Shown: positions 24,340 through 37,854, counted from the stretch's first letter. The stretch: DNA of 64,000 nucleotides from Pyrrhosoma nymphula (GCA_963573305.1 OY754329.1:137999422-138063421); one strand, 5' to 3'. Notes: generated from the letters alone by a model not told the origin. Program-made: numbers and translations.

Positions 24340-24860
24340 ATCACTTCACCTAGAATTTGATGAGTTTGGCCTTATTTAAAGAAAAAACTCATATTTCCAA
24401 TGATGTCAAAATATCAACCCCTTGCCGAACTAATTTTCGAGCAATTTGCCTAAAAATATAAGCTGTTTAACATGGGATAAATTACGGCTGTGCGCTCCAA
24501 AGGGAGAATATTTAACAAATTAGGAACTTCTAGCACCTAGATTTCGTCATAAAACTAACGGTGTGTAGATTGCATGTTTTCTCAACTATTTATAAAAAAA
24601 TAATCAATTACTCACCCCAGTAATTTTTACAGAATCGTAAAAAACCCTGCTGTTTTGAAGGGTTTTCAGCCGTACGGCGGGAAAAAATGAGTCAAGTTAG
24701 AGACTTATGTAGCTTTATTTATTTAATAACTGAGAATTTTGGTCATATATAATTATATATTAGCACTCTTAATATTACAATATTTATTTCATACTTCTTA
24801 CAGACGCTGGAATTGAAAAAAATAAATTTGAATATGGTCTCCAATATGACTAGGGAACTA
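24340..24860. repeat. Old dispersed repeat, uninterrupted copy
   Basis: It aligns by eye with 40050-41120. Shared landmarks are TACGGCTGTGCGCTCCAAA(A/G), then TCTCAACTATTT, ATTTTTACAGA, a TTTA(A/T)TAACTG / TTAATTACTGG block and finally AATTTGAATATGGTCTC / AATTCGAATATGGTCTC. Here the sequence is continuous, whereas at 40 kb it is split by a 584-bp MITE. No coding sequence is visible. Confidence 0.65.
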
Positions 24861-25066
24861 TCCTGCTCAAACCACCTTAATGACTGCTTAAGAGTGTATG
24901 ATGTGCTGAGATTCAATAATATTTGACTTTGCAGAAGATACCTACTACGGGACGTGACGGACATTTGTCTTGATTTTAAGTTATTAAGAATAGGAGGTAA
25001 GGTTTCTTGGGAGAGTGTTATTTCAGGAATGGCGAGAGGGTGGAGAGAAACTCATAGTCGGAATAT
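24861..25066. other. Short unassigned stretch
   Basis: Nothing recognised. Confidence 0.4.
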
Positions 25067-25122
25067 GCATCTACGTGGTGTCCTACAAGCTACCGTAAGG
25101 ATGTGCGGCAAGGGGTGACTAC
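25067..25122 (-). mobile_element. CR1/L2-like LINE 3' tail fragment
   Basis: CATCTACGTGGTGTCCTACA, then AGCTACCG and GTGCGGCAAGGGGTG, follows the layout of the reverse-complemented 3' tail at 42315-42385. It is diverged, with no coding part next to it. Confidence 0.45.
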
Positions 25123-27120
25123 ACTATTCGTGCGCGATCTGTCACCCACATTATCATAGTGTTCTTAGCTATTTTATCAGACACGATGTTAAGTAATGTA
25201 TGATTAAGGCTTAGATACTCAAGGTGTGAATACATTGGCTTTCTTAGGTCCTCTTAAAAACTCATGGTGCTCCGATATATCCACTCATAGAAAAAGTTCT
25301 TCTGTTTAAACGTAGTTTATTAAATTCATTCTGCTCTCGTGTCAACTTATTTTATATAAACAGCATTTTATCATGAGCATCTAAGAAAATGTTGACTAAA
25401 TAGATACTAGGTGTAAGAGTAGACTTTAAAAATATTTTTAAATAAATATGTAATTAATTTTTTTTATAATTAGCCGCGAGCCTTCGGAGAATGAGAAAGG
25501 ACAAATGTCATTGAAGCTAAAAGGTTATGTTGATTCCACATGCAGTTCTGCTTCAATATTTCTCATGCGGGGTAAACTCTGCTCTCTTACATCACGGGAA
25601 CCAAGTGTTCAGTCATACTAACATGCATTTGGGTTAGTGGAAATGAGGAGAATTAAGAAGTCATGGACCACAGAAGAAAGTATTAGAAAAATAGAGGAGA
25701 GCGTAAAGTGGAAAACGTCAACACCGAAGTGGGCAGGAGGAGGTATGAGGAGTAAAATTACATACATTGGCAAGAAACTCATCAGGACGGAGAAAAAGTG
25801 GAGACTGTAGCAGTTTTCCGTTTCACGCGATACGTTATCCAGCAAAAGACCTTGTATGCTAGCCGGTACTTGGTATTGAGGACGGAATCCAGTATGATTT
25901 GAGCCGTCCTAGGTTTCTTACAATAATTCAACTTGTACTGGGGAGGACTCGGTATTTTCATTCACATCTTAGCGTATGTTTTCCGTAATCTTTAATTAAC
26001 CAAGTTATGGAAGGATGAGACCAAAACAACCGCCGTGCCGGGACGTTTTCATCCATTGTTGAATTCACGGCCAGAAATTGTGCTAATAACTGCGAGGCAA
26101 TGTATAGTGCTGATTTAAAATAAACGAAGGTCGCACAGCGACTATAAAGGCTAACGTGATTGGTAGACACTGAACAGTTACTACAGGAGCGAGTTGCAAA
26201 CTAGTACCACATATATCGTGGAATCAGGTAGCTCAGCGAGTACGGCAGCGATCATGCTTGTTAGACAGCATCCCTCTTCAGCATGACACGGTTTTGCGAA
26301 GCTATCAAACTTGCGAGATTCTCGAACTTGTGCTAGATGAAGATTGTGAGAAATGATCTTTAGTATTGATAACAGCAGAACTGTCTATCTGCCTCCCCAA
26401 ATGGGAGAATTACGTTTAAGAGTGTAAAAAGTAAATAGGGTGGGTGGAATAGTTTGGAAAGGTTTTATGGGGTCGGTGAGAGAGCCTGGACTAACCACTT
26501 TCGATAACCGCATGACTGCTTACGTTGATGTAGTACGTCGACACGCTTAAATTCGGTGATCGAATCGGACGAAGCGTAGGAAAAGCGTCACGCCACTTAA
26601 ACAACAGCGCAGCCGATCCATCGAATCTAGTTCCTTAAGGCAGAATCCCAATCCGATTTTCCTACTTTTACACTCCATGGCCCACTGCTAGCTAAAATCA
26701 TCACCTTGAGAATGGTGGAGTATCCTCTTACCATATCGATGATCCGGGTTCAGATTTAGGTGGTGGAAGAGTTTCACCAGTGGGTAATAGGATGGCAATT
26801 ATTTTTAGAAATTGAGAAAAGTAATATTTCCTCCTCTAAAAATGTGAATTTACGTGTTAAAATCCTGTCACTGTTATTTGCCGGGAACCCGTGCCCAATG
26901 GGCCTTTAGTACTACGGTACTAAATATGCGTGTTTTTTACTGGAAAAGCGCACTACCTATGTAAAATGCAATAGTAAAAACTATTAGGGTTGAAATTTCG
27001 TCAGTCTATACGATCTCTTAGCGTTTCTGAGATATGGTTACACGTAGTTCGGGCCGTCCCTTTGAGCGGCACCCTGCACCGCAGGATATACTCCTAAGGG
27101 AATAATATTCTCCATGTAAA
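25123..27120. other. No recognised gene
   Basis: Short frames only. GGGTTCAGAT near 26747 resembles a degenerate B-box but lacks the final consensus base and a clear A-box. Confidence 0.4.
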
Positions 27121-27123
27121 AAT

Positions 27124-27240
27124 CACTCGCCTGGACGGGGATCCGAACCTGGTCTCCCAATAGCCATTTGTACCTCCAAGCCGTCTAGGTTGAAGGTGAA
27201 TGTCAGGGGGGTTCTTACGAACTAGATCATCTTGTCACCT
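27124..27240 (-). mobile_element. Possible tRNA-like SINE head
   Basis: On the minus strand, GTTCGGATC (27148-27140) is a consensus B-box within CCAGGTTCGGATCCCCGTCC. The A-box is poor, so this is a weak call. Confidence 0.35.
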
Positions 27241-27424
27241 GTCCACATTACATATCCTGAGGAGATATGGTCGTGCGTACTGGGTCGCTTTTGAGCCACT
27301 GTGGTGGAGGATAAAGCCAAGATGGTTGCTTGAAAACAACGAACTTCTAACAATTTCTTAATCACTGTCAATTGCACAAATTATATGGCACGCAGTCACG
27401 CTGAAACCCACCTTGAATTAAGAT

Positions 27425-27710
27425 GTCTCGGTGGTATTAATGGCTAAACCCACCTGACCGACTATTGAAAGATCCGGGATCGAATCCCGGTAAAATTCAA
27501 TTATTTTTCATGGCTAATTATAAGTCCATAAGTGAATCTAGGAACCCGTGCGCGCAACTTCGTACCATATCATTTTTGCATTTCACAGTGGTATTCAGAG
27601 GATATTCTGATCCCTGCCCGGGTGCCTTATGGAGATTAATTTATGTTCAGTACTTTGAGCGTCGGATGGGACGTCAAACTATGTGGCCCGTTTAGAGCCT
27701 GTAATTAAGA
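27425..27710 (+). mobile_element. tRNA-derived SINE
   Basis: A near-consensus A-box, TGGTATTAATGGC, at about 27433 and a consensus B-box, GATCGAATC (27478-27486), within CCGGGATCGAATCCCGG form the head. The body includes GGATGGGACGTCAAAC near 27665, a block like the GGATGGGACGTTAA tail motif I associate with insect SINEs. It is not an intact tRNA. Confidence 0.6.
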
Positions 27711-30700
27711 TAAGGCTGAAGCTTAGTCTGCAATAGACATTAAGCGTAAGACTAGCCGTAAACCGTGTGATTTTCAAGGCTTATGGTAAGTCAGTTGCCA
27801 GCCAGTCAGATTGCCCCAGTTCTACAGCTGGCGATGGTGCACTCGGGAACCTGGTGAAGCTATCTTGACTTCATTCCTACCGTAGCATGAATGATAGGAT
27901 GATGGTCATATTGCGAGTAATTGTCATGATAGAGAGCAAGAATAAGAATAAAATGAACTAGTAAACTATTCCGATACACGAAAAGTTATAAGAATAATCA
28001 AGAATTTGTATGGAGACAACTCAGCAGCATTGCAATAAAGAAATACATAGTATAAATAGAAATAGAGAAATAAATAATTCAATTCCTGTTCTCTGACGCG
28101 TTCTGCGCATGAGTAGTTTTGTCATTTATTTTGTAAGGAACGGAAAAAAGCAAATTATTCTCAATGTGGTTAGGTATCTCGGGTTATCCACTGGGTCGGG
28201 GGCTCCATATCTGCCGAAGTTAAGAAGATCGGCGCGCTCTTTGTTATCTGAAAGGCTTCGGAAGCCCTGGCGTTGATGAAGAGCGAGTCGTTCTTTGAAA
28301 CGTTGGCGGAGATGGATCCCCCCCTGATCCGGTGGAAACTCCGAGAAACTGATACGCCGGGAAAGTATCATATCGTTACTTACTTACGAAAAAGTGGTGA
28401 ATCTCCATTGTAATATAACCCCTCATTCCTCTCCGATTTCTCAATCGATGCTCTACGGCTTGAGGCACTCAATGAAGATAAGCTGTCGTAAGGAATGATT
28501 CGTTTGTGGTTTACTTCCATTGTACATTTGGCTTTGATTTTCTCTCCATTCTTTCTCCATATTACCTAATAAAAATCCTTCCATTATCAAGCAACTTGCG
28601 AAAATGGCCACAGTTAATTATCTGGTTTCTTATTTTCTTCTACCATTCTCTCCTCAACTATGTGATCCTTCACTAAATCAATTTTGTGAATGGATTTGCG
28701 TCAGGATAGTATTATGCCCTCTATGGCTATAATTATTCCCTTTTTTGTCTTACATTCTTGGTGGAGACACGGAGTCAATTAGGTCAGAAATGTTTTCCCT
28801 CGCTAATTAACCTCGGGGTGACGTCTTTTCCGATGTAGCTGAAGAATTGCTTGGGCAAAATTTTGGGAGAAAGTTCGTCTCGCATTTTCTTCTTCTTTCA
28901 AATGATAAATAAAAATTAATGGCCCCAAGGGTTGGGACGTTGCTCCTTTTTTGCTTCCTCTCAAGCAATTGATTGCTTAATTAATACCGCGTGGCATAAA
29001 TCCAGTGGTTCTCGCTCTTCATATTAATTAAAACTCTTCTTAGGCATCTAGAGCGAATGCTCAACTTCTATATATAGAAAAAATAGAAATCCTCTCGAAT
29101 GAGCTTCAATTTGTGTGGTAATTATCAAAAGTCGCGGCCATGGAAACGACAAAAAAACCCATAATTAAATGCTCTCAATAAAATATCAAAAAGAAGGTGG
29201 CCTATTTTTTGTTTTTTTTTGGATAATTTACAAAAAATCCAATGCTATGCCTCAAAATTCCGCTTCTTGTGTTTCAACTTTAGATGGATGATGAAATCCG
29301 GTCTTAAATTGTCCATATTGAGTTAAAGTTTTGTATGCGATGTTGCATTGAAATACGGTCAGCAAGTGTGAGCTACGATGGTTGTCGGGTGAAGAATGTG
29401 GCGTATTATTTTTCATAGCAGGCTTGTTTTCTTCTAGTTTTTAATTCATCACATAGTTCTCCAAACATTATACTAAGAAACCCTATTTTATAACATAATA
29501 TCCGGTCATGTGTAAGACCCTAAGGCCCCTAGATGTGAGAGACTGTATAACTTCAAGGCAACACTCTCTGCTGGTCTGTGCCTCAGCCACATTCTACACT
29601 TCATCCGCTACTTTCTCATCGTTAATATATCTCTTACCGTATATTCCATCCTGAACAGGGCCAAAGACATAGAACTCTACTTGGAAATTGTTTGAACGGA
29701 AATTTTCCGAGAAAAAAACTGTATTGCATTGCTTATTGAACTCCTTGGTCCATCTATCGCAAGATTAGTTATAATAAATAGATTTGACAGACAGATGCTG
29801 GGGTTTATTTTTGCAGTCGCTAAGGGCACAGAGTCGATTTTATTTGTGGATTAACCCAAGTTTATTGATAAAGTGCCACAATTTGCATTTTATTCAAAGA
29901 AGAAGTTTTACCGCCCCGCACTATCATGATAATTTTATTTTTTCTTCCAAGAGATGAAAAAATATATGTATTACATGTGTAAATTTATCTCTTAGGGTTC
30001 ATATTATTAAATTAATGAGATGAGCGGCCAGCAATCAAAGAAACGATAGGTAGTGAATATCGCTAAGCTTGATTTTTTTATTTTGGTGGCGCGGGAATAA
30101 TCCAATTGAATGTTTCTTTGATCGCCTTTATCGTCAGTGGTGACGCGACGGTGGGATCCTCTTAACTTTAATTCAATTTGTTTTTTTGGTAGGTAGTTAA
30201 ACTAATTATTTGATTTGGTGTTCAATGGTTTTGTATTATTTACTGCTTACAGTTCGTATATCATGCTTCCTATTCCAATCTTGCATCTCTGTGCATTGAT
30301 TTAGCTGAAAAATGAATTAAAACTCGTAGTTTTTAAGACAATTTAAGCATAAAGTATAGTTCATATTGGTGAAAATTTACAATCTGTCACGTACCATTGA
30401 GGTGGTTTTCAGAGTAAAGAGTTTAGTTGGAGTGGATTTCACAAATTAGAAAGAGATGAAAATTTGAATGCAGATACGGCGTCACTATTCACCCTACTCG
30501 AATGCTAAGGAACTGAACCATTAGCTGATAACCCCTTTATAGTACCCCTCCACTGAAGTACAGTTACATGCTGTACAAGTTATTCACGGATGAAATCAAC
30601 TAGAGTTAGGTTGTCAATAATTACTCTTCCCTTTTTGTTAGGACCACACCAATTAAATTCATTAATTCCACCCCTGACATTTAAATCTCTTTCGTTTTCA

Positions 30701-31325
30701 GCTGTCTATCCAAACTTCATGCTAGGAGTATTCTTGGCTATAACTTTAATGTAACACCCTTTAGGAATAAAAAGTTGACATGATTTAGTCAATCGTTATC
30801 ATTATTAAAAGAAAGATACGAATCTAAAGACTTGCGCTAGCTTCCACTCCATTTTCCGTACAGAGAGTCTGCTCTTTTTGTCGTTGACACCGACGTTTAC
30901 GACTTATCTTAATGATGCTTTCGGAATATCTCAATGTTTTTATACATAGTTGTTTCTTGATCTTCCTAATACATGCGTTTGCGTCAATTCCAGTGTCATT
31001 CTATGGATATCCTATGGCTGTTTCCTATCACTGTATAACAATATATCTCAGTCGTCAATTTCTTCGGGATCCTAATGAAAAACAGCACTAGTTACATCAC
31101 GGCTTAACCTGATAGAATAAGTCGCTGCTTAAATGCAATCTTATATCTCCAGTAATCCCTTGAAAAGTATTTTCTATTACTTAATTATGTTTGACGGAAT
31201 CATTGCTCTTGCTGAGAGTTAACTCATCTGCTCAATTGCCAATGGTGTTGCGAATATAACTTAGAAAAATGTTTCATGTTCTCTTAACGTAAAATAACGT
31301 TTAGAGATCATGAAATATTTCTATT
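27711..31325. other. Long AT-rich stretch, nothing recognised
   Basis: A GC-richer patch lies at 28160-28380, with an 81-codon minus frame (28126-28371) lacking known motifs; it may be an unrecognised repeat fragment. The rest shows only short frames. Confidence 0.4.
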
Positions 31326-31391
31326 GTGGAATCGCTACTGATAGTTAAGCAATGTAATATTACATTGGTTAGCAATCAGTAGCGATTCCAC
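31326..31391. repeat. 66-bp near-perfect palindrome
   Basis: Two 33-bp arms meet without a spacer, with three mismatched pairs. The outer 17 pairs (GTGGAATCGCTACTGAT and its complement) are perfect, and the centre is ATGTAATATTACAT. It could be a small MITE or foldback element. A tRNA-like SINE head on the minus strand begins about 70 bases away, so it may instead be the SINE's distal part. Confidence 0.85.
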
Positions 31392-31461
31392 TGGGAATGG
31401 CAGTGAAAATGATTAAAAGTGAGTTCGCATTATACTGTATAACCTTCGGAAAGAATCAGCA

Positions 31462-31540
31462 AGGACCGGGCATTGAACCGCGGAATCTTGGCTCTTAATA
31501 ATCATATGTCAGATAGGTTGTCACCACTTCTGCCAGGTTA
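31462..31540 (-). mobile_element. tRNA-like SINE head
   Basis: On the minus strand an A-box, TGGCAGAAGTGG (31535-31524), and a B-box, GTTCAATGC (31478-31470), both fit the pol III consensus with tRNA-like spacing. The stems are not complete enough for a tRNA gene. Confidence 0.55.
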
Positions 31541-33270
31541 TACTATTATTTATAGTCCAGTAATCCGTTTTCTTCTTTGGTTTGGAAATAATTATCCGTG
31601 TCAGACTCACATGGTTTCTTTTACCAATTGAAGTTTTCCGCTAAATTTTTAAGTGTTTTCAAAAGCCGTTATTTTGTGAATTAGCTACTACTAAACAAAT
31701 ATTTGCTACTATCGAATATGTCAAACTTGTATTATAGCCTGTCATCATCTTTTTACCTACCACTGTTAATGTTCTCACTCACAGAATATTCGCCAATAAA
31801 CTTTTTAACAAAGCGCTTTTTATAATTTAAACAACTGAGTCGAAATTTTACCTTTGAAAAAAGTCGAGGCTCTCTCTCCGAGGCTAAAGTGTCGATTGCT
31901 GGTCGTTGCCGATGTATGGAGCGGATAACACTAGTGGTCAATTTTCGCGGCTGACATGGGCTACCGGTAAATAAGAGGACACGCTCCTTGATTTACAGTG
32001 AATGGATGAATTGGCCTCCGAGCCAAAATTGAGCTCTCAAAAGGGATACATGCCATGAAGTGATGACTTATTTAAAACCAGTGACTCTTTACGAAATGTT
32101 TGAGGTTCGGGTTCGTATACATGTGCCTCCTGGATAAAGTTCATAGTTGTATTTTATTGTATGGCAATTGACCCTCGTGTTCCCGTGTTAAAGGGTCCTT
32201 TCTCTTTCATTGGTACATCGTACATTGTACATTGGGGAAATTCTTCGTGGAGGCATTCCAGCAGAGACTTTAAACATACTGGCCAGGTTGACTGTTGTGA
32301 ATGGTCTCCTCGTTTACTTGACGCATAAGTGTTTGAAACTCGTAAAAGTGATTACATTTTGAGAAAAAGGTCATAGAAATGATGCTATCCGAGAGGATGT
32401 ATCTTTGCGTATTTAACCTTTACTCTTTGTTACCTAATTCAAGTTTAAGGAAAAAAACTGGCAGTACCGCCGCATGTTGAGTGTCATTATTTTGGAATAA
32501 AGTCCATTAAAATTCAAGGTAGAATGTGCAATAAGCTAAAGATTCAGTTGTTTATAAATACTGCTAGCGTTACTGAGGAATTTTATAATTGAAGTATTCC
32601 TTGGTTTTGAATGATAAAGGATGTGCCACACAAAATGTTTCGTGATTAGCATTGGATTTGCCTCACACACATTTATTCCCTTTACCATTGGTATAATATA
32701 GAATGGGATTAATAATCAATGATTTGCTTAAACTTCTAGAAGCGTTATCGTTTCTCCCTGAATCAATATTTACATATATTTCAATCCTATTTTTGTCATT
32801 TTAATGAACTTCGTTAAGCGTTTTCATCATACATACTGTTCTTGATGTTATGAGTAGTCTAGAGATATTTATTATCGCAATAATGTTTTAAGGACGACAA
32901 TATTTACAAAAAATCGGAAGGTTAGTCGAATTATAATTATTTAAAACGTAATCAGAGCGAGGAGTGTCTAAAATGGACACTTTATTTGCTAAATTACTTT
33001 GAACATGTTACTGACCCTTATTATATCCTCTATTATTTACAGCGGAAGATGCCACCTGTAAGATGAAATAAGAAGACCATGAAGATGAAGAATGGCCGCA
33101 GATGAAGGTCTTGGATATATTTCCAAAATCATTTCATGGTGAAGATCAGTCTACTGATGTATCTGGGTAAGGAATGAATTGGCGAAGAGATTGGTCATGA
33201 TTGCTTGGCTAAGGATGGTAATCAGAAATCAAAGTCTAAATGAAAGATTTCAATGCTCGACTTCCGATCC
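31541..33270. other. AT-rich stretch, nothing recognised
   Basis: No gene, repeat pair or structured element was recognised. Confidence 0.4.
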
Positions 33271-33279
33271 TCAAAAGAC

Positions 33280-33640
33280 TTTCGTGTGTTGGGGCACACG
33301 TCGCGTTGCCTGCTGTGATTCATTATCTCTCCTTTGGTAGTCTCTCCCACAAGAACCGGAGGCGCTTTGCCTGTTAGCGCCTATTGGCGCCTCCCTCTCA
33401 CGCGCGCCAGATGGCTTTAAAAAAAAAGCAAAGGGAAGAGCGCTAAAAAAAAAAACTGCGCCACTCCCAGAACTCCGTCCGAAAAGGTAACGCACGCGTG
33501 ACAGACCGACTCTGTGGAGCCAGCCGTCCATCCAATGTTCCATTGTTTTTTTTTGTCCTGTTGGCCCCTACAACTAGAAGCGAGTCTCCCTCCCCCCACC
33601 CCCATCCCATTCGGAATTTCGTGCTAAACGATTCGGCTTG
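33280..33640. promoter_or_regulatory. GC-rich island, possible promoter or 5' exon
   Basis: A sharply bounded GC-rich block contains GCGCCTATTGGCGCC and many CpG pairs within AT-rich flanks. Overlapping minus frames of 62-90 codons are compositional and have no domain. CpG-dense islands can mark promoters or first exons, but no TATA or initiator motif confirms this. Confidence 0.25.
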
Positions 33641-36082
33641 GGGAGCAACAGCGTAACTCACCTTTAATTCTTCTAGCTTCTACGCGAGACACCCAACATC
33701 CTCCCACAACCTCTGGTTTGGTTTGTTTTTCCCTCAATTCGCATACGTGCAGGTATGTAAACACACTATTCAAGCCTGCGTTTAAAGTTTTGTAAATGTT
33801 ATGTAACTTCGACTTAAAAAAACTTTGATAAAAGGAGCTGAAAATAATAATGGAATTGTGGAGGAAGAGCAAGGATGAAATACTACCCATTCCTTATGCG
33901 CTACAACCCTCTATGGATCGGCAACAGTTGACTATTTGGCCTCTGCAACAGTTAACGCCCATCTTCTGGAAATGTTTATTCTTTGTAAATCCTCTGTGAC
34001 ATCGTATCTCCATCTTATCCTACGTCTCACGCTGGGCCTACTTCTATCTGGTTACATTCATAGGTTTCCTTTGCCGATCTTGTCCCTGCCATGCGTTTTT
34101 AGTGGCCTAACCATCGGATTCTTCGTATTTATGAAGCGGGAGTTTGGAAACTTAAAAGTATAAATTATCAGCCCATTTAATTCTGCATTTCTCTTTGTAA
34201 TTAATTCACCTCCTACGTACTGTGTTGCCCAAAATATTCTGCTAGTTACTTATATTTAAAAAGATTCAAGTCTTTCTTTGTTTTTCTTTGCTAACGTCCA
34301 TGTTTTGAAACCGTATGTCACAGGTGATCTTATAGCTGTTTTGTAACTCATATCAGGGTCACGTGATAGGATATAATATCGTATTACTCCACATATTGAA
34401 TTACATCGATATCAGATTTTATTGAAAAATTTTCTTCACAAAAAATGATAATGAAGTAAATGAATTGGCAAAAACCTTAGAAGAAATGAAGGTAGGTTGG
34501 GAGTATTCTGAGCTAAAGAATAGATGAAGCGGTTTTTTAAAGTGATAATATTGATGGGCTTGAGCCTTTTACTGATGATGGCTAAGGATCTTTTCCAGAA
34601 TTCATTCATACCAGGCAACACAGCGATAATGTAAGGTGATTTTCGCTGGAAAATTTAAATAACATATTTTCACTCAATATTTACTCTCGTTTTGTCGTAT
34701 TAACGCAAAAATGTTGTTAAGCTATGTAAGTAAAGTTGGTGAAATTCCATGCGCTCCATTTTTTCTGCGTTCTTACGAGATATTATCAGCTATTTGAGAA
34801 ATGCCTTTATGCAGATGCTGTTAAAAGGAGGGTCGTGATTTTACACTTAAGTGGTATCAAGCAGTAAAGGGTGTTAGTTGAGAATTCATGATCTTTAGAG
34901 ACTTCTTAGGGCTCTAGATAACTTTCAAGTGTAAAATAAAATGTGAAAGGGAAAAGACAGTAAGACAGGTTAGAATGCTCTTTGGCTGTTGACGTCTTAG
35001 CTAATCTCATTGAACAGCAAAGTTCTCACAATGCCCTTCGCACATTTCATAAATGCTCCGATACATCTTGTATTCGTATACCACGAACGATAAAATTTTA
35101 CGCTAGTTTTATTCATAGTAAACAAAAGAACTTTGCCGTTTTGATCTTAAATTTATTTATAGGCAGAAAACTTTAAGTGAAATATTTAAAACTTCTTCGT
35201 TTACTTAGGTAATTCGTTTGAACGGCTGGCGATTCTGGGGCATTGGATCCTATTCTTGGTACGTACTCTGAAGGAAATTATAGTGGCTCAATGTTGCTCA
35301 ATGGCACCGTTTTGGTTGTTTTGTAAGGGGCAATTTGTATGCGGAAGGCAGCTCGCTGGATGGAACCTTAGTAGACTATAAATCCTAGCAGTAGTTCTTT
35401 TAGAAGTAGGCTAAACTCTGTCTTGGCCCGAACCCCTTCCTTTCCTCCCAGTCACTCCGCTTAATCCATAAAAAACGCGTTTACATATTCTACGGATGGA
35501 ATTACTAATGTCGTGTTGAAACTTTATTTTAATACTTTCAAAGTTACAAACTTTTTTCATCAGCTAAATAAGAGGACTTTTTGCGAAGAGAAATTTATGA
35601 AATCTAAATACCATTATTTTGTTTCCATTTCTTCAATTATTTTTTACCAACAGGGATTTGGAGCAGACGATGTTAATCTTTACATTAAAATTTTTAATTA
35701 TAATTTTTTCTTTAAGAACCTACCAAGCAGCTGGTGGAATACTCAAATGAAATTCTTATGGAATTACGTCACCAAATCCATCTTTTTAGTAAATTCTTCT
35801 TTTTTTATGTACAGTTTTCTTATCGTGTCCTCGTTATTCCACTTTGCTCGTTTTCTTTCAGAATATTGCCAGCTTTGGGAATTTATGGTCTTCTTGAAAC
35901 TAAAATTAACGCCATTCTTCCTAAATGTTTAAACTGAACATTTTTCTTACATATGCTATCATTGCTGCTTCTTGATCTTATAATTCAACATTATATTATG
36001 CCTCTCTCATAAAAGACGCAAAATACTGAACGTAAGCTTTTCACTGCCAACCAATATGAAGGCCCTCCATCGATGTTCGTGC
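33641..36082. other. AT-rich stretch with one orphan frame
   Basis: The 139-codon plus frame 35513-35932 (start TTG) is rich in Phe, Leu, Tyr and Ser and is long for such AT-rich DNA. It has no motif I recognise, and no neighbouring gene or repeat supports it. Confidence 0.35.
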
Positions 36083-36138
36083 ACATACTGCCCTGTGAGC
36101 CACCGTAGGGGTGAATGGCAGGGGGTGTTGGGACACCG
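36083..36138 (-). mobile_element. CR1/L2-like LINE 3' tail fragment
   Basis: CATACTGCCCTGTGAGCCAC, then GGCAGGGGGTGTTGGGACACC, matches the reverse-complemented LINE tail at 42331-42385. It directly abuts the repeat starting at 36152. Confidence 0.65.
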
Positions 36139-36151
36139 ACTATGAAAAATA

Positions 36152-36580
36152 TACGGTTGCTGGAGCGGTGATCGGGGGTCATTGGTTGCAATTTTAATAT
36201 ATTTTTAGTTAAGTCAATAAAATTCCTCGACCAGATTTCACATAGGTGTTTGTATTTTTGCGTTGGAACTCGTCATTCAGTCAGTAATGTAAGTGTAACA
36301 ACCATTATATTTTAAAACTATTTCCTTTATCTAAGCATTTTTTGACTATAGTTCTCGGCGCGGTATTTGATTTAGACGAAATCATATTGAAATATGTTGT
36401 TTTCTGATATTAGGCTTGGCGTGACACCTTGATATTTATTAGCAACAACAATAATAACTATAATTAAAAGAACTTTATTATTTCGTGTTTAGAAGAAAAT
36501 CTGTATAATTGTAATGGAATTATTGTGAAATATACTGCTGCGTGTTAAAATGGCATTGAATTTCCAAAAAACGTAGTCGG
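36152..36580. repeat. GGTCATTGAG-family repeat, copy 2
   Basis: It starts ACGGTTGCTGGAGCGGTGAT and GGGGGTCATTG. It shares with 46272-46600 a later block, AGAAAATCTG...GTAAT(G/C)GAATT and TGTTAAAAT(G/T)GCATTGAATT, giving about 430 bp in common order. Function and class are unknown. Confidence 0.6.
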
Positions 36581-37854
36581 TGTGGTGCAATTTTTTTCCT
36601 ATTTTATTTATGGGTATCACCAATGTGAACACATACCTAAGCAAAGTTTTACGCAAATCTGTACATAAACAAAAATCGCTCCAATCAACTCAATGTTGTG
36701 TCTTATTTTGAGTTATCTCCCTATTTTCAATGTAGCCATGGATAGTCCGCGTGAAAATAGAACTTTTGCACCTACTCATCATGCAGTTTTTCTCTATTAT
36801 TTTATCGCTTCTATCAGCTCTAGAGGGATAGTAGTGCGGTGTTCAAATTACATCCTCCATGCCACAGTGAAAGACGCTTGATACGAACTTTTCAAGTCTT
36901 CACCCGACTATACGACAAACTCAATCTCCACAAAGACCGTACAAACGGATGCTATTGCAACATTCGTTATTCTTTGTCCAATAATAGGCATAGGACCGAA
37001 GAGTGGTTGAGAAAAGTCGTCGTGACTTCATTCCTGTAGGTACGGTTGGAGCATAGGGAGCATTGGGAAATAGGGAACAAAGCTCATTTCGTTTTTTTTA
37101 GTGTCATCATGCCGGCAATTGTCACCTCTCTGCTAGCCATACGTATTCGTTTACGTCATGCTTACTATTTCTACCCCGTCTCCTCGTATGTCTATGTCTC
37201 CCATCTTGACCGCTAAAACACAAAGCGCCTTGCTACCGCGCGGCGGGCTAAAGTGCTAATGCATTTTATTGTCGCGACACATATCAGCCCAGGTGGTGGA
37301 CTAGGAGGCGTCTGCTTATTTCCTCTAGTTCTGTCAAAATTAGGTGATAATTGAGTGAGGTATTCCTTTGCTCAGAAGTGTTGCACTACTGTTTTTAGGA
37401 AAAAGATTCTGCCTGGCAGATGGGATGCAAATCCGTGTTAGATTAGAACTCGTGTAGCGAAGATCGGAAAGATAAGTAAATGATCGCTAGGGTAAGTTCA
37501 TTAGTGTTACACCCTGCTTTAACAATTAGGATTGGAATCGCTATCAGATCGTTGATCAAAATTACAATGACTAAATATTACACCCAGTCCCAGATTTACA
37601 ATATCCCGTAAACGTTAACCGAAATATGGCGTACCCTTCTCGTAAATATGATATTTACTGAGAGTTTGTGTTTCGTGAATTATATTATACTTCTGGTTAA
37701 TTAACGTGAGCTTTATCTATGAGAAAACGTTAAAAAAGTTTGTTTCATAGCGAGAAAATTTGTAACCAGTGATTATGAAGCCATACGTAATTATTTTAAG
37801 TTATTTCCAAGCCAATGTTTTTTTTTTATATGGTCAAAAGCATTTTCAAAACCA
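36581..37854. other. Mostly AT-rich, nothing recognised
   Basis: A GC-richer patch at 37230-37330 contains CCGCGCGGCGGGC, but no gene is evident. Confidence 0.4.
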
